Source: Clostridia bacterium
Lineage (GTDB): Bacteria > Bacillota > Clostridia > Oscillospirales > CAG-272
Direction: 5' to 3'
Length of the DNA: 39,297 nt
Assembly: GCA_017462545.1 (NCBI GenBank)
Contig: JAFTQX010000053.1
Span: 1-39,297 of the forward strand
Part shown: positions 15,376 through 22,706 of the stretch, piece by piece
Layout of the letters: each line of letters opens with the position of its first letter
Position numbering within the stretch: position 1 is the stretch's first letter
The notes under the pieces: model-generated
Database searches by the model: none
What the model was told of the DNA's origin: nothing
The model's input: only the letters and a program-made list of their open reading frames with translations
Position numbers and translations under genes: made by a program

Positions 15376-16248
15376 CTAACAAAGCGACGCCGGAACAATA
15401 CCGCCATACCCGGCAAAATCCTTTGTATCATGTGCCGCCACCGCCAGAATGGCATCAACGGCATATTTGTTCTTTTCTCTGTCTCTGCCGTATAAAAAAA
15501 TATCATCCGGCAAATACCCAAACAGCACCTGCTGTCCAACCGCGCCTTGTGCCAGAATCACACGAATCTTGCGTCGCAAATGCAGAGGCAATCGATTTTC
15601 ATCTGTCCCACGTTCGAGCGAGGTGAGCGCATCGCTTGGAATGATCGGCAGCACATCCTGCCGCCGCACAAGAATCACCGGCTTGCCGGAAAGAGGATCG
15701 GTCAAAAGATTCCCGCTATCCACCAAGCCGCAAACGGTAATGCTCTTCTCCCCCTCCCATACCTCGACCATGATCTCTTTTCTGCTTTTCCGTTTAGCAA
15801 GCGCTCTACCGCCAACAAAGATAACCAGTGCGCTGATAGCAGCATAAAGAAGAAACAATTCGGCTTTTTTGCTGCTCGTAACCGCGTTTGTACTGCCTGT
15901 TTCAAACACGGTAGCAAGAAAGCCGTAAAACGCCGTTAATACCCCGCCAAGCAAGAGAGCTGCGCCAAAAAAGGAGAGGAACAGGCTAAAAAACATGCGT
16001 CGTCCGACCGGCGAATACGCAATCAAGCAAAGACAGAAGGCCGTCAGAAAATGAATAAACAGCGTTCCCCACCAAGATAGCGCGGGAAGCAATATCACAA
16101 CACCGTAAATGCCGCCCACAAGAGCAGCAAGCACCAAGCGAAAAGGGCGACGCTTAAGGTGTAAAAAGCAGCCCGCCATAAACAAAACAAGGAAATCGAC
16201 ACTGAAGTTGACCAAGAACAAAACATCTCCATATACGACCTGCTGCAT
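15376..16248 (-). CDS. spoIIGA: Sigma-E processing peptidase SpoIIGA
   Basis: A 290-residue membrane protease. Five or six hydrophobic segments fill the first 150 residues. The cytoplasmic C-terminal domain has the aspartic-protease-like motif GLVDSGNLLTDPLSGKP, with Asp177 as the candidate catalytic residue. It cleaves the pro-sequence of SigE after the asymmetric septum forms, using a forespore signal (SpoIIR in Bacillus). I start it at 16248 (MQQVVYGDVL), where AAAGGTGG gives a ribosome site, not at 16302. The long-spaced promoter at 16270-16302 lies just upstream, and sigE is downstream in the same transcript. Confidence 0.94.
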   Translation of the reverse strand: MQQVVYGDVLFLVNFSVDFLVLFMAGCFLHLKRRPFRLVLAALVGGIYGVVILLPALSWWGTLFIHFLTAFCLCLIAYSPVGRRMFFSLFLSFFGAALLLGGVLTAFYGFLATVFETGSTNAVTSSKKAELFLLYAAISALVIFVGGRALAKRKSRKEIMVEVWEGEKSITVCGLVDSGNLLTDPLSGKPVILVRRQDVLPIIPSDALTSLERGTDENRLPLHLRRKIRVILAQGAVGQQVLFGYLPDDIFLYGRDREKNKYAVDAILAVAAHDTKDFAGYGGIVPASLC

Positions 16249-16269
16249 ACGGCACCACCTTTCACAGGC

Positions 16270-16302
16270 ATTATACAAAAAGCGAACAGAAAATCCTGTC
16301 AC
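16270..16302 (-). promoter_or_regulatory. Candidate spoIIGA-sigE promoter with unusually long spacer
   Basis: Minus strand: TATAAT (16270-16275) has no good -35 at 17 bp, but GTGACA (16297-16302) lies 21 bp upstream. The Bacillus subtilis spoIIG promoter is known for a 22-bp spacer and needs Spo0A bound over it. No exact 0A box (TTGTCGAA) is present, so Spo0A control here is inference. Confidence 0.5.
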
Positions 16303-16332
16303 AAAAGGGCGAGGTTTTCTATAAATTTTGAC

Positions 16333-16361
16333 TTGTTTTCAAAAAGCGTTCGTGCTATAAT
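16333..16361 (+). promoter_or_regulatory. Promoter of the methyltransferase gene
   Basis: TTGTTT (16333-16338), 17-bp spacer, TATAAT (16356-16361). It lies inside the longest possible ORF, which supports the later ATG at 16399 as the true start. Confidence 0.65.
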
Positions 16362-16398
16362 TAGATACCAACAACAGACATTTCTGTGGAGAAGCAGC

Positions 16399-17187
16399 AT
16401 GAATGACATAAACAAAACATTATATATCCCCCTATACGGTAAAGCCTATGTCAGCCAAAGAGGACTCATCATACAAGACAAAAAAGCAGAATACATTTGG
16501 GAGAAAGAGGGATTTTCTCTTAAAGGAAAATCAAAATCCAAATGGCTTGCTTATTATATGGCCATGCGTGCTGCTGTTTATGATGAGTGGGCTCAGCAAG
16601 AAATCAAACGCGATCCAACCGCCGTTGTCTTGCACATCGGTTGTGGCATGGATAGCCGCATAGAACGAGTAGCACCGGATGGTACACATTGGTTTGACAT
16701 TGACTTTCCCGACGTGATCGAGGAACGGCGCAGATATTACAGCGAAACGGAATTCTATCACATGCTGCCCGCTGACATGAGATCTCCCGCATGGAAAAGC
16801 AGTATTGCAGGCGACAAAAACGCCATCATCATCTTGGAGGGGGTTAGCATGTATTTCAAGCCGGAAGAGCTGACGGGATTGCTTTCAGACCTTTCACAGC
16901 ATTTTTGCCGCATCAAGCTATTGATGGACTGCTACACCAAACGTGCTGCGAAAGCCTCACTATATAAGAACCCCGTCAATGATGTTGGCGTCAGACTTCT
17001 ATACGGCTATGACGATCCGAGAGAATTGGCAAATGCATCAGGCTTGCACTTTGATGGAGAGCGCTGCATGACACCGCAAGCGTATATCAACAAATTGACA
17101 AAATCAGAAAAATTCATATTTCAGCGTTTATTTGCAGGCAAATTCGCAAAATCACTATATCGCATGTATGAGTTCAAGAAGGAATAA
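16399..17187 (+). CDS. Class I SAM-dependent methyltransferase, LCMT/TcmP-like family
   Basis: A 262-residue protein resembling the leucine-carboxyl-methyltransferase/TcmP group of O-methyltransferases. The SAM-binding loop is VVLHIGCGMDSR (about 76-87), followed by the acidic strand WFDIDFPDVIEER and IIILEGVSMYFKPEELTGLL, the family's post-motif block. The substrate cannot be inferred. The start ATG 16399 has GGAG 7 nt upstream and lies 38 nt after the -10 box. The gene stands alone on the plus strand between spoIIGA and a bidirectional terminator. No biosynthetic cluster surrounds it. Confidence 0.82.
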   Translation: MNDINKTLYIPLYGKAYVSQRGLIIQDKKAEYIWEKEGFSLKGKSKSKWLAYYMAMRAAVYDEWAQQEIKRDPTAVVLHIGCGMDSRIERVAPDGTHWFDIDFPDVIEERRRYYSETEFYHMLPADMRSPAWKSSIAGDKNAIIILEGVSMYFKPEELTGLLSDLSQHFCRIKLLMDCYTKRAAKASLYKNPVNDVGVRLLYGYDDPRELANASGLHFDGERCMTPQAYINKLTKSEKFIFQRLFAGKFAKSLYRMYEFKKE

Positions 17188-17189
17188 AA

Positions 17190-17235
17190 AATCCCGCTAC
17201 ATTCCCCCGTAAGGAAATGTAGCGGGATTCTATTT
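17190..17235. terminator. Bidirectional terminator after the methyltransferase gene
   Basis: AATCCCGCTACATT pairs with AATGTAGCGGGATT around an inner CC/GG and a short loop. T-runs lie on both strands (TCTATTTTT on plus, TTTTTT on minus). It ends the methyltransferase and can end the GH172 gene 90 nt away. A second weaker inverted repeat (TTCGCCTTT/AAAGGCGAA, about 17254-17283) lies in the same gap. Confidence 0.88.
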
Positions 17236-17324
17236 TTACTGCGGCAGCTTTTCGCCTTTGGTTGTATGATAAAAAGGCGAATAGAAGGTCTGTCGCAACA
17301 TAGTAGGCGTTTTAATTTTTCTAT

Positions 17325-18380
17325 TTATACGATTTCCAGTTCGTTTTTTCCCGGGAAAGGCGGATACTCATCTTCCAGGCAGTCGGAATACCAGTATGCA
17401 ACCGTCGATATATCATCCTGAAGCGGCAAATATCGCCCTTCGCTTCGCCAACCAAGTGCCTGGATCGTCACCTTGATATCCTTCTCAAAATAAATAGGGT
17501 CCGTTATGTGCCAACGATACATATCAAAATATTTTTGTGATGTAAACACCCCTTTTTCCTGTGAAACCTTATAAAATCCGGAGTACGGCGAGGAAAATGC
17601 CAAGTATTCCTTATTGTCCGTAAAGCTCCATGCGCCGCAAAAATAATCTTCTGTGCCTGTACCGCAAATGGTAGGAAATTCGCTATCGCCATCCAGATAA
17701 AACTTGATCTCTCCCTCTCCCCACCATCCGTTTTGCTTTGTTCCCCAATACATATAGGTGCCTACGTAATGCCCTTTTCCCTTGACTCCGTCAAGAATCG
17801 TATAAACCGCTTTGTATGGCAACGGATTGACGCGACGGAACTGTGCATGAAAATACAAGCTTTCCGCAGGAATTTCTTTTTCCTCACAGTCAATCTGATA
17901 GAAGAACGGCGTTCTTTCATTCCCCAGATATTCAATCTCTATCTTAAATGATTGAAAATACGGCATTTCAAAGTAGCAATTCAAAGCCCGTCTCGAATTC
18001 ACACACATTGCCAGGCTGGAAAGCTGGTGATAATCCGCCGGGTCAGCATTACAAAAAAAGTCTGACAGCGGCGCCTCCACGCTCGGCCTTTCCTGTCCGT
18101 CAAAGTATATCCGCAAAATGATCATTCTGCTTCGGGCACGCTCCGTCATCCAAATATGCTTGATCGCCCCTTGCCCCTTTACGTCGGCAAGCACTTCCTT
18201 TTGCCCCTCTTTTTCAAGAATGATGCACGGATTCATTTTCCATCCTTGCCCCAGCTCTCTTGCTGCTTCTGCACCACTCCCAACTGTGGCCATCCCTCCT
18301 CTGCCTTTTTCGCCGGTTGGGTTTTCAGATGAAATAGAAAATGTACGGATGTTCTTTTTTGTAGTAAGATTATTTAACAT
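17325..18380 (-). CDS. DUF2961 / glycoside hydrolase family 172 protein
   Basis: A 351-residue cytoplasmic protein (no signal peptide) with the DUF2961 signatures. GAIKHIWMT and the LRIYFDGQERPSVEAPLSDFF block near residues 71-109 are followed by NGWWGEGEIKFYLDGD and ICGTGTEDYFCGAW. The Glu residues in WWGEGE and GTGTEDYF are the expected catalytic pair. Characterised members (GH172) are difructose-dianhydride I synthase/hydrolases and alpha-D-arabinofuranosidases acting on fructose- or arabinofuranose-containing glycans; this one's substrate is unknown. The start at 18380 is set by AAAGGAG upstream and by the promoter at 18413-18440, which excludes the ATG at 18413. It is divergent from an AraC-type regulator. 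Confidence 0.88.
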   Translation of the reverse strand: MLNNLTTKKNIRTFSISSENPTGEKGRGGMATVGSGAEAARELGQGWKMNPCIILEKEGQKEVLADVKGQGAIKHIWMTERARSRMIILRIYFDGQERPSVEAPLSDFFCNADPADYHQLSSLAMCVNSRRALNCYFEMPYFQSFKIEIEYLGNERTPFFYQIDCEEKEIPAESLYFHAQFRRVNPLPYKAVYTILDGVKGKGHYVGTYMYWGTKQNGWWGEGEIKFYLDGDSEFPTICGTGTEDYFCGAWSFTDNKEYLAFSSPYSGFYKVSQEKGVFTSQKYFDMYRWHITDPIYFEKDIKVTIQALGWRSEGRYLPLQDDISTVAYWYSDCLEDEYPPFPGKNELEIV

Positions 18381-18407
18381 TATTTTCACTCCTTTCCGTA
18401 TTTTCCA

Positions 18408-18436
18408 TTGCAATTATAGCAAAAACATGGTAAAAT
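18408..18436 (+). promoter_or_regulatory. Promoter of the AraC-type regulator gene
   Basis: TTGCAA (18408-18413), 17-bp spacer, TAAAAT (18431-18436). The predicted start (about 18443) lies at the first base of the direct repeats, so a regulator bound there would block this promoter. It overlaps almost completely with the opposite-facing promoter of the GH172 gene. Confidence 0.6.
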
Positions 18437-18440
18437 GCAA
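18413..18440 (-). promoter_or_regulatory. Promoter of the GH172 gene
   Basis: Minus strand: TTGCAT (18435-18440), 16-bp spacer, TATAAT (18413-18418). The -35 ends 4 bp from the direct repeats at 18445-18481, the position expected for AraC-type activators that touch RNA polymerase. Confidence 0.7.
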
Positions 18441-18444
18441 ATAG

Positions 18445-18481
18445 CAATTGTTGCTCAAGGTTTAACAATTCTTGCACAAGG
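18445..18481. promoter_or_regulatory. Direct-repeat operator candidate for the AraC-type regulator
   Basis: CAATTGTTGCTCAAGG (18445-18460) and CAATTCTTGCACAAGG (18466-18481) are 16-bp direct repeats with two differences. They begin 21 bp apart, two helical turns, which is the usual geometry of AraC/XylS half-sites. The end of the second copy merges with the regulator's ribosome site (AAGGAGG), so part of the likeness could come from that. Confidence 0.6.
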
Positions 18482-18490
18482 AGGCGGCAT

Positions 18491-19360
18491 ATGCTTCACA
18501 CTAACGAAATTAACCCTTATATACGTGTTGCCGTACGCTCTGTGCTGAATACAGGCATAGAAATTAAAAGACGTATTATTTTTGATTATGAATTCATTTA
18601 CATAGCAGATGGCAGCATGACATTTTTCTACAACGATTTACCTTATAAGGTCGGCAAGGGGCATTTTATATTTATCCGCCCCGGCATCCCACACAGCTTT
18701 CAAGACATCCAATCGCTTCACCAACCGCACATACACTTTGATTTCATTTATCACGAGAACAGCAAAGACACCCCTGTCTCTTTCAAGGATATGCCTGCAC
18801 TTTCTCCGCGCGAAAAAGCGCTCATCAGCGAAGACTATTTTCACAACAGCCCTCCTTTCCCCTTTATTACTTTTCGTGATACAGAAAAAGCGCTATCCTT
18901 ATTTTATCGCACGATCGATGCTAATACCAATAAGAAGCATTTGGAGGCCAAAGGATACCTGACTACCCTACTTGCCATGATCATTGACGATAATTTCCCT
19001 GATATGATCAAAAAAGATAACAACAACTATACCATTGCTAATCAGATCCGCGATATTATTGATTCACAGCAAGGCGTACGGTATTCGCTTGACGACCTTG
19101 AAAATCAATTTTCATACAGCAAATTTTATTTAGAACGGCAATTCAAAAACGAATACGGCATCAGCATCATCGCTTATCAAAACGAAAAAAAGCTCCTCGA
19201 AGCAACAAGACTGCTTGCACAAAAAAGCGTCTCTCAGGTAGCCGTAGAATTGGGGTATTCATCGATCTATTCATTCAGCAGGGCTTTCAAAAACAAATAC
19301 GGGCTCTGCCCCTCACAATATCAATACAGCACCACAAATAAAAGGAACACCCGCCACTAA
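18491..19360 (+). CDS. AraC-family transcriptional regulator with cupin sensor domain
   Basis: A 289-residue regulator. The N-terminal cupin (about 20-110) contains YIADGSMTFFYNDLPYKVGKG and FIRPGIPHSF, a sugar-binding double-stranded beta-helix fold. The C-terminal part holds two helix-turn-helix motifs: YSLDDLENQFSYSKFYLERQ, then VAVELGYSSIYSFSRAFKN with the GLCPSQY family ending. Members usually bind a sugar or oligosaccharide and activate adjacent catabolic genes. Divergence from the GH172 gene makes that gene the likely target. The ribosome site AAGGAGG lies 6 nt before ATG. The stop codon falls in the loop of the downstream terminator. Confidence 0.92.
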   Translation: MLHTNEINPYIRVAVRSVLNTGIEIKRRIIFDYEFIYIADGSMTFFYNDLPYKVGKGHFIFIRPGIPHSFQDIQSLHQPHIHFDFIYHENSKDTPVSFKDMPALSPREKALISEDYFHNSPPFPFITFRDTEKALSLFYRTIDANTNKKHLEAKGYLTTLLAMIIDDNFPDMIKKDNNNYTIANQIRDIIDSQQGVRYSLDDLENQFSYSKFYLERQFKNEYGISIIAYQNEKKLLEATRLLAQKSVSQVAVELGYSSIYSFSRAFKNKYGLCPSQYQYSTTNKRNTRH

Positions 19361-19376
19361 TGGCAGGTGTTCCTTT
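19341..19376. terminator. Bidirectional terminator between AraC gene and mrp
   Basis: AAAGGAACACC plus GCC pairs with GGC plus GGTGTTCCTTT with one mismatch and a 6-nt loop that contains the regulator's stop codon. T-rich flanks on both strands let it also end mrp (stop at 19390). Confidence 0.85.
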
Positions 19377-19389
19377 TGCACAATTACCG

Positions 19390-20250
19390 TTATTTCGGCA
19401 ACTTCTCACCGTTGGTAGCGCGCTCGACAGCATCGGCAACCGGCTCGAAATAATCGGCCTCCATCAGCTCGATCACACCCTTGTCGCACAGCGATGCGAT
19501 CTCCGGGTCGATCGGCAGCTTGCCAAGCACGGGAATATTGCGCGCAGCGGCAAATTCATCAATGCCGCTATTGCCGAACAGGCTGTGCTCCTTGCCGCAA
19601 TCGGGACAACGGAAGTAGCTCATATTCTCTACGATACCAAAAATACGAATGCCCATCAGGTTTGCCATATTCACAGCCTTATCCACGATCATGGATACCA
19701 GCTGCTGCGGCGAGGTGACGATCACAATACCGTCAAGCGGCAGGCTCTGGAACACCGTCAGCGGTACGTCTCCCGTTCCCGGAGGCATATCCACAAACAT
19801 ATAGTCTACCTCGTTCCAGCAGGTATCTGTCCAGAACTGCTTGACCATGCCGGCAATCACCGGACCACGCCAAACAACAGGCTTGCTCTCTTCATCCAGC
19901 AGCAGATTGGTGGATACCACCTCAATACCGGTTTTGGTCTGTGCCGGGAACATACCCATCTCTGAGCCCTCCAGCTGTACGCCGCGCAAGCCAAAGGCTC
20001 GCGGAATGGAGGGACCGGTAATATCGGCATCCAATACGGCTGTTTTATAGCCACGACGATTCATCAGCGTAGCCAGCGCACAGGTAACGGTCGATTTACC
20101 AACACCGCCCTTGCCGCTGACAACACCGATCACACGCTTGACATTGCTGGCCGCATTCTGCGGCGCAAGCAGATCGGGATTTTTCTGCCCCTTCTCGCGC
20201 GAAGCGCAATTGCTGGAGCAGGTACTGCAATTATGTGTACATTCGCTCAT
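19390..20250 (-). CDS. mrp: Mrp/NBP35-family Fe-S cluster carrier ATPase
   Basis: A 286-residue P-loop ATPase with the deviant Walker A SGKGGVGKST (about 45-54), the switch VLDADITGPSIPRAFG and MPPGTGDVPLTV. The cluster-binding CPDC pair in FRCPDCGKEHSLFG is where dimers hold a bridging 4Fe-4S cluster. An N-terminal Cys-rich tail (CTHNCSTCSSNC) resembles the extra cluster site of Nbp35-type members. It carries and delivers Fe-S clusters to apo-enzymes. It follows the ClpE-like gene by 33 nt, with AGAGG as ribosome site, and is probably co-transcribed. Confidence 0.94.
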   Translation of the reverse strand: MSECTHNCSTCSSNCASREKGQKNPDLLAPQNAASNVKRVIGVVSGKGGVGKSTVTCALATLMNRRGYKTAVLDADITGPSIPRAFGLRGVQLEGSEMGMFPAQTKTGIEVVSTNLLLDEESKPVVWRGPVIAGMVKQFWTDTCWNEVDYMFVDMPPGTGDVPLTVFQSLPLDGIVIVTSPQQLVSMIVDKAVNMANLMGIRIFGIVENMSYFRCPDCGKEHSLFGNSGIDEFAAARNIPVLGKLPIDPEIASLCDKGVIELMEADYFEPVADAVERATNGEKLPK

Positions 20251-20283
20251 GTTTTACCTCTTATCTTTTCGCTTTATTGCGTT

Positions 20284-22578
20284 TTATTGACATGTGATTT
20301 TTATTTTTTCACTCTCTACCGTCAGGGCTACATGCTCGACAGGACTTGCGTGATGGCGAATAACCTCCTCGGCGATCGGATCCTCTACCGTGGTACGGAT
20401 ATATCGCCGCATATTGCGGGCACCGTATTTGAAGGAGTAGGATTCCTTGGCAATCAAGGCTGCCACCTGCTCGCTATAGGAGAGGGTGATGCCGCGTTCA
20501 GAAAGTGCCGTCTTCAGCTCCTCCAGCATAATAACGGCAATCTGCCCGAAATTATCCTCGGATAGATGACGGAAGGTGATGATTTCATCTACGCGGTTTA
20601 AAAACTCCGGACGCAGGAATGAGGAGAGGGCACGCTCGGTATTCTCTTTGCCAAATTCAGCCGTGCTTTCGCCAAAGCCGGAAACTGCACCCGAACGGGC
20701 AGAGCCGGCATTGGTCGTCATCACGATCAATGTGTTTTCAAAATTGACCACACGCCCTTGCGCATCGGTCACCTTCCCCTCATCAAGAATCTGCAGCAGG
20801 ATATTTAAAACATCAGGGTGTGCCTTTTCGATCTCATCGAACAGAACAACCGAATACGGACGGCGGCGGATCTTTTCTGTCAACTGCCCGGCCTCATCAT
20901 AGCCAACATAGCCGGGAGGCGCGCCGATGATCTTGGAGACCGAATGCTTCTCCATAAACTCGGACATATCCAAGCGGATCAATGTCTCGGGCTGATGGAA
21001 GAGATCGGCAGCCAGCACCTTGACAAGCTCTGTCTTACCGACACCGGTAGGGCCTGCAAAAATGAAGGAAACCGGGGCGCGACGCGCAGTAACACCGGCG
21101 CGGCTGCGCTTGATGGCGCGCGTAACAGCAGAAACAGCCTCATCTTGACCAACAATGTGCTCTCGCAAGCGACCATCCAAGGTTTCAAGCCGTTCAAACT
21201 CGTCCGCGCGTACCGTACTGGCGGGAATACCCGTCCAAATCTCGATCACACCGGCAAGATCAGCGTTGGTCAAGGTAACGGCCGCGCATGCTTTTTCCAG
21301 CTCTGCCTGCTTTTCCAGCAGCTGCAGCTCTTTCACCTTCACATCCGCCATGCGGCGATATTTTTCTTCGTTTTCTTCCCCATCCGGCATGCTCTCAACT
21401 GCCGTTTTCTCCTCATAAAGATCCTTAAGCTCCCTATCCACACGGCGTTTGTCATTCACCGCATCCGAAGAAAGCGAGACGTGCGAGGCAGCCTCATCCA
21501 GCAGATCAATGGCCTTATCCGGCAGATAGCGGTCGGTAATATACCGCTCAGAAAGCATAACGGCGTTATAAAGCACCGCATCGGGAATCACGATGCCATG
21601 ATAGGTCTCGTAATAATCCTTAATCCCGCGAAGAACCTCGACGCTCTCGGCAACCGACGGTTCATTAACCATGACCGGCTGAAAACGCCGTTCAAGCGCG
21701 GTATCCTTTTCAATAAACTTGCGATATTCCTTCAGCGTGGTGGCACCAATGATCTGCACCTCGCCGCGCGAAAGGGCGGGCTTGAGAATATTGGCAGCAT
21801 TCATGCTGCCCTCTCCCTCGCCGGCACCAACGATGTTATGCACCTCGTCGATCACCAGGATGATGTTTCCTGCCTCCTTGACCTCGTTCAGCAGACCAAG
21901 CACACGCGCCTCAAACTGGCCGCGGAACTGCGTGCCGGCCACCAACGCGGTCAGATCAAGCAGGTGCACCTCACACTCCTTCAGGCGATATGGAACTTCA
22001 CCCGAGGCGATGCGGGAAGCGAGAGCCTCTGCAATGGCGGTTTTACCAACACCGGGCTCGCCGATCAGGCAGGGGTTGTTCTTTTGACGACGGCAAAGAA
22101 TCTGAATCACACGCGCCAGCTCACGGTCACGCCCAACAATACGATCAAGCTTTCCTTCCTTGGCACGATTGGTTAAATTCTGACAATAGGTGGAAAGATA
22201 TTTTCTCTTGGGAGCGGCTTTTTTGCCATCTCCCTTCGCCTTGCCCTCTTCAGCGTTCCCCTCGCGGCCATTGCCGGCGGCAGACTGAAATATTTTAGGC
22301 AGCTCGATGGCGGGAGCACCACCCTCTTCCCCGTTTTCGGCATCCAATGCAGAGGGGAGATTTTCCTTATCACCAAGAAAACTGCCAAGCTCGGCACTCA
22401 TGCGATCAAAATCTTCCTCGCTGATGCCCATTTTATCCAGCATGTCGTTGACCGGCTTAATGCCCAGCTCACGCGCACACTTAAGACAAATGCCCTCATT
22501 GACGGTTTTACCGTCTTCTAATCTTGAAATAAATACCACCGCAACACGCTGATGGCATCTTGCACACATTTGCATCAT
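20284..22578 (-). CDS. ClpE-like AAA+ unfoldase with N-terminal zinc finger
   Basis: About 764 residues. In place of the ClpC/ClpB N-domain the protein starts with a zinc finger (Cys5, Cys8, Cys31, Cys34: CARC and CLKC), as in ClpE and McsA. A low-complexity linker follows (to about 125). Two AAA modules come next: GEPGVGKTAIAEALA (Walker A1) with ILVIDEVHNIVGAG, and [15 protein letters not shown] (A2) with VVLFDEIEKAHPDVL. The SGF in GAVSGFGES sits where Clp ATPases carry the ClpP-docking tripeptide, so ClpP (517-1101) is the likely partner. A UVR-like coiled segment lies between the AAA domains. Start at ATG 22578 (22575 possible; the TTG at 22590 seems less likely). It has a strong SigA promoter. 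Confidence 0.88.
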   Translation of the reverse strand: MMQMCARCHQRVAVVFISRLEDGKTVNEGICLKCARELGIKPVNDMLDKMGISEEDFDRMSAELGSFLGDKENLPSALDAENGEEGGAPAIELPKIFQSAAGNGREGNAEEGKAKGDGKKAAPKRKYLSTYCQNLTNRAKEGKLDRIVGRDRELARVIQILCRRQKNNPCLIGEPGVGKTAIAEALASRIASGEVPYRLKECEVHLLDLTALVAGTQFRGQFEARVLGLLNEVKEAGNIILVIDEVHNIVGAGEGEGSMNAANILKPALSRGEVQIIGATTLKEYRKFIEKDTALERRFQPVMVNEPSVAESVEVLRGIKDYYETYHGIVIPDAVLYNAVMLSERYITDRYLPDKAIDLLDEAASHVSLSSDAVNDKRRVDRELKDLYEEKTAVESMPDGEENEEKYRRMADVKVKELQLLEKQAELEKACAAVTLTNADLAGVIEIWTGIPASTVRADEFERLETLDGRLREHIVGQDEAVSAVTRAIKRSRAGVTARRAPVSFIFAGPTGVGKTELVKVLAADLFHQPETLIRLDMSEFMEKHSVSKIIGAPPGYVGYDEAGQLTEKIRRRPYSVVLFDEIEKAHPDVLNILLQILDEGKVTDAQGRVVNFENTLIVMTTNAGSARSGAVSGFGESTAEFGKENTERALSSFLRPEFLNRVDEIITFRHLSEDNFGQIAVIMLEELKTALSERGITLSYSEQVAALIAKESYSFKYGARNMRRYIRTTVEDPIAEEVIRHHASPVEHVALTVESEKIKITCQ

Positions 22579-22625
22579 ATCACCACACAATTCTAACTTT
22601 CGGCATAAATAAAAACATATATATT

Positions 22626-22654
22626 ATTATACAGTAGGTTGCCCATTGTGTCAA
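22626..22654 (-). promoter_or_regulatory. Perfect-consensus SigA promoter for the ClpE-like gene and mrp
   Basis: Minus strand: TTGACA (22649-22654), 17-bp spacer, TATAAT (22626-22631). No CtsR heptads (GGTCAAA repeats) or CIRCE inverted repeat are visible around it, so heat-shock repressor control of the usual kind is not supported. Confidence 0.9.
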
Positions 22655-22706
22655 CCGAAAATAGCAGTTTTTTTCCGCCGAAAGCGTAAATTCTTTGTGA
22701 CCAAAC

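Noticed and set aside
17254..17283. TTCGCCTTT/AAAGGCGAA inverted repeat as a second terminator
   Set aside because: No T-run follows on either strand; the stronger hairpin at 17190-17235 explains termination.
20818..22176. 452-residue plus-strand ORF opposite the ClpE-like gene
   Set aside because: It is a long antisense frame produced by codon bias over an intact AAA+ gene, and its translation has no motif.
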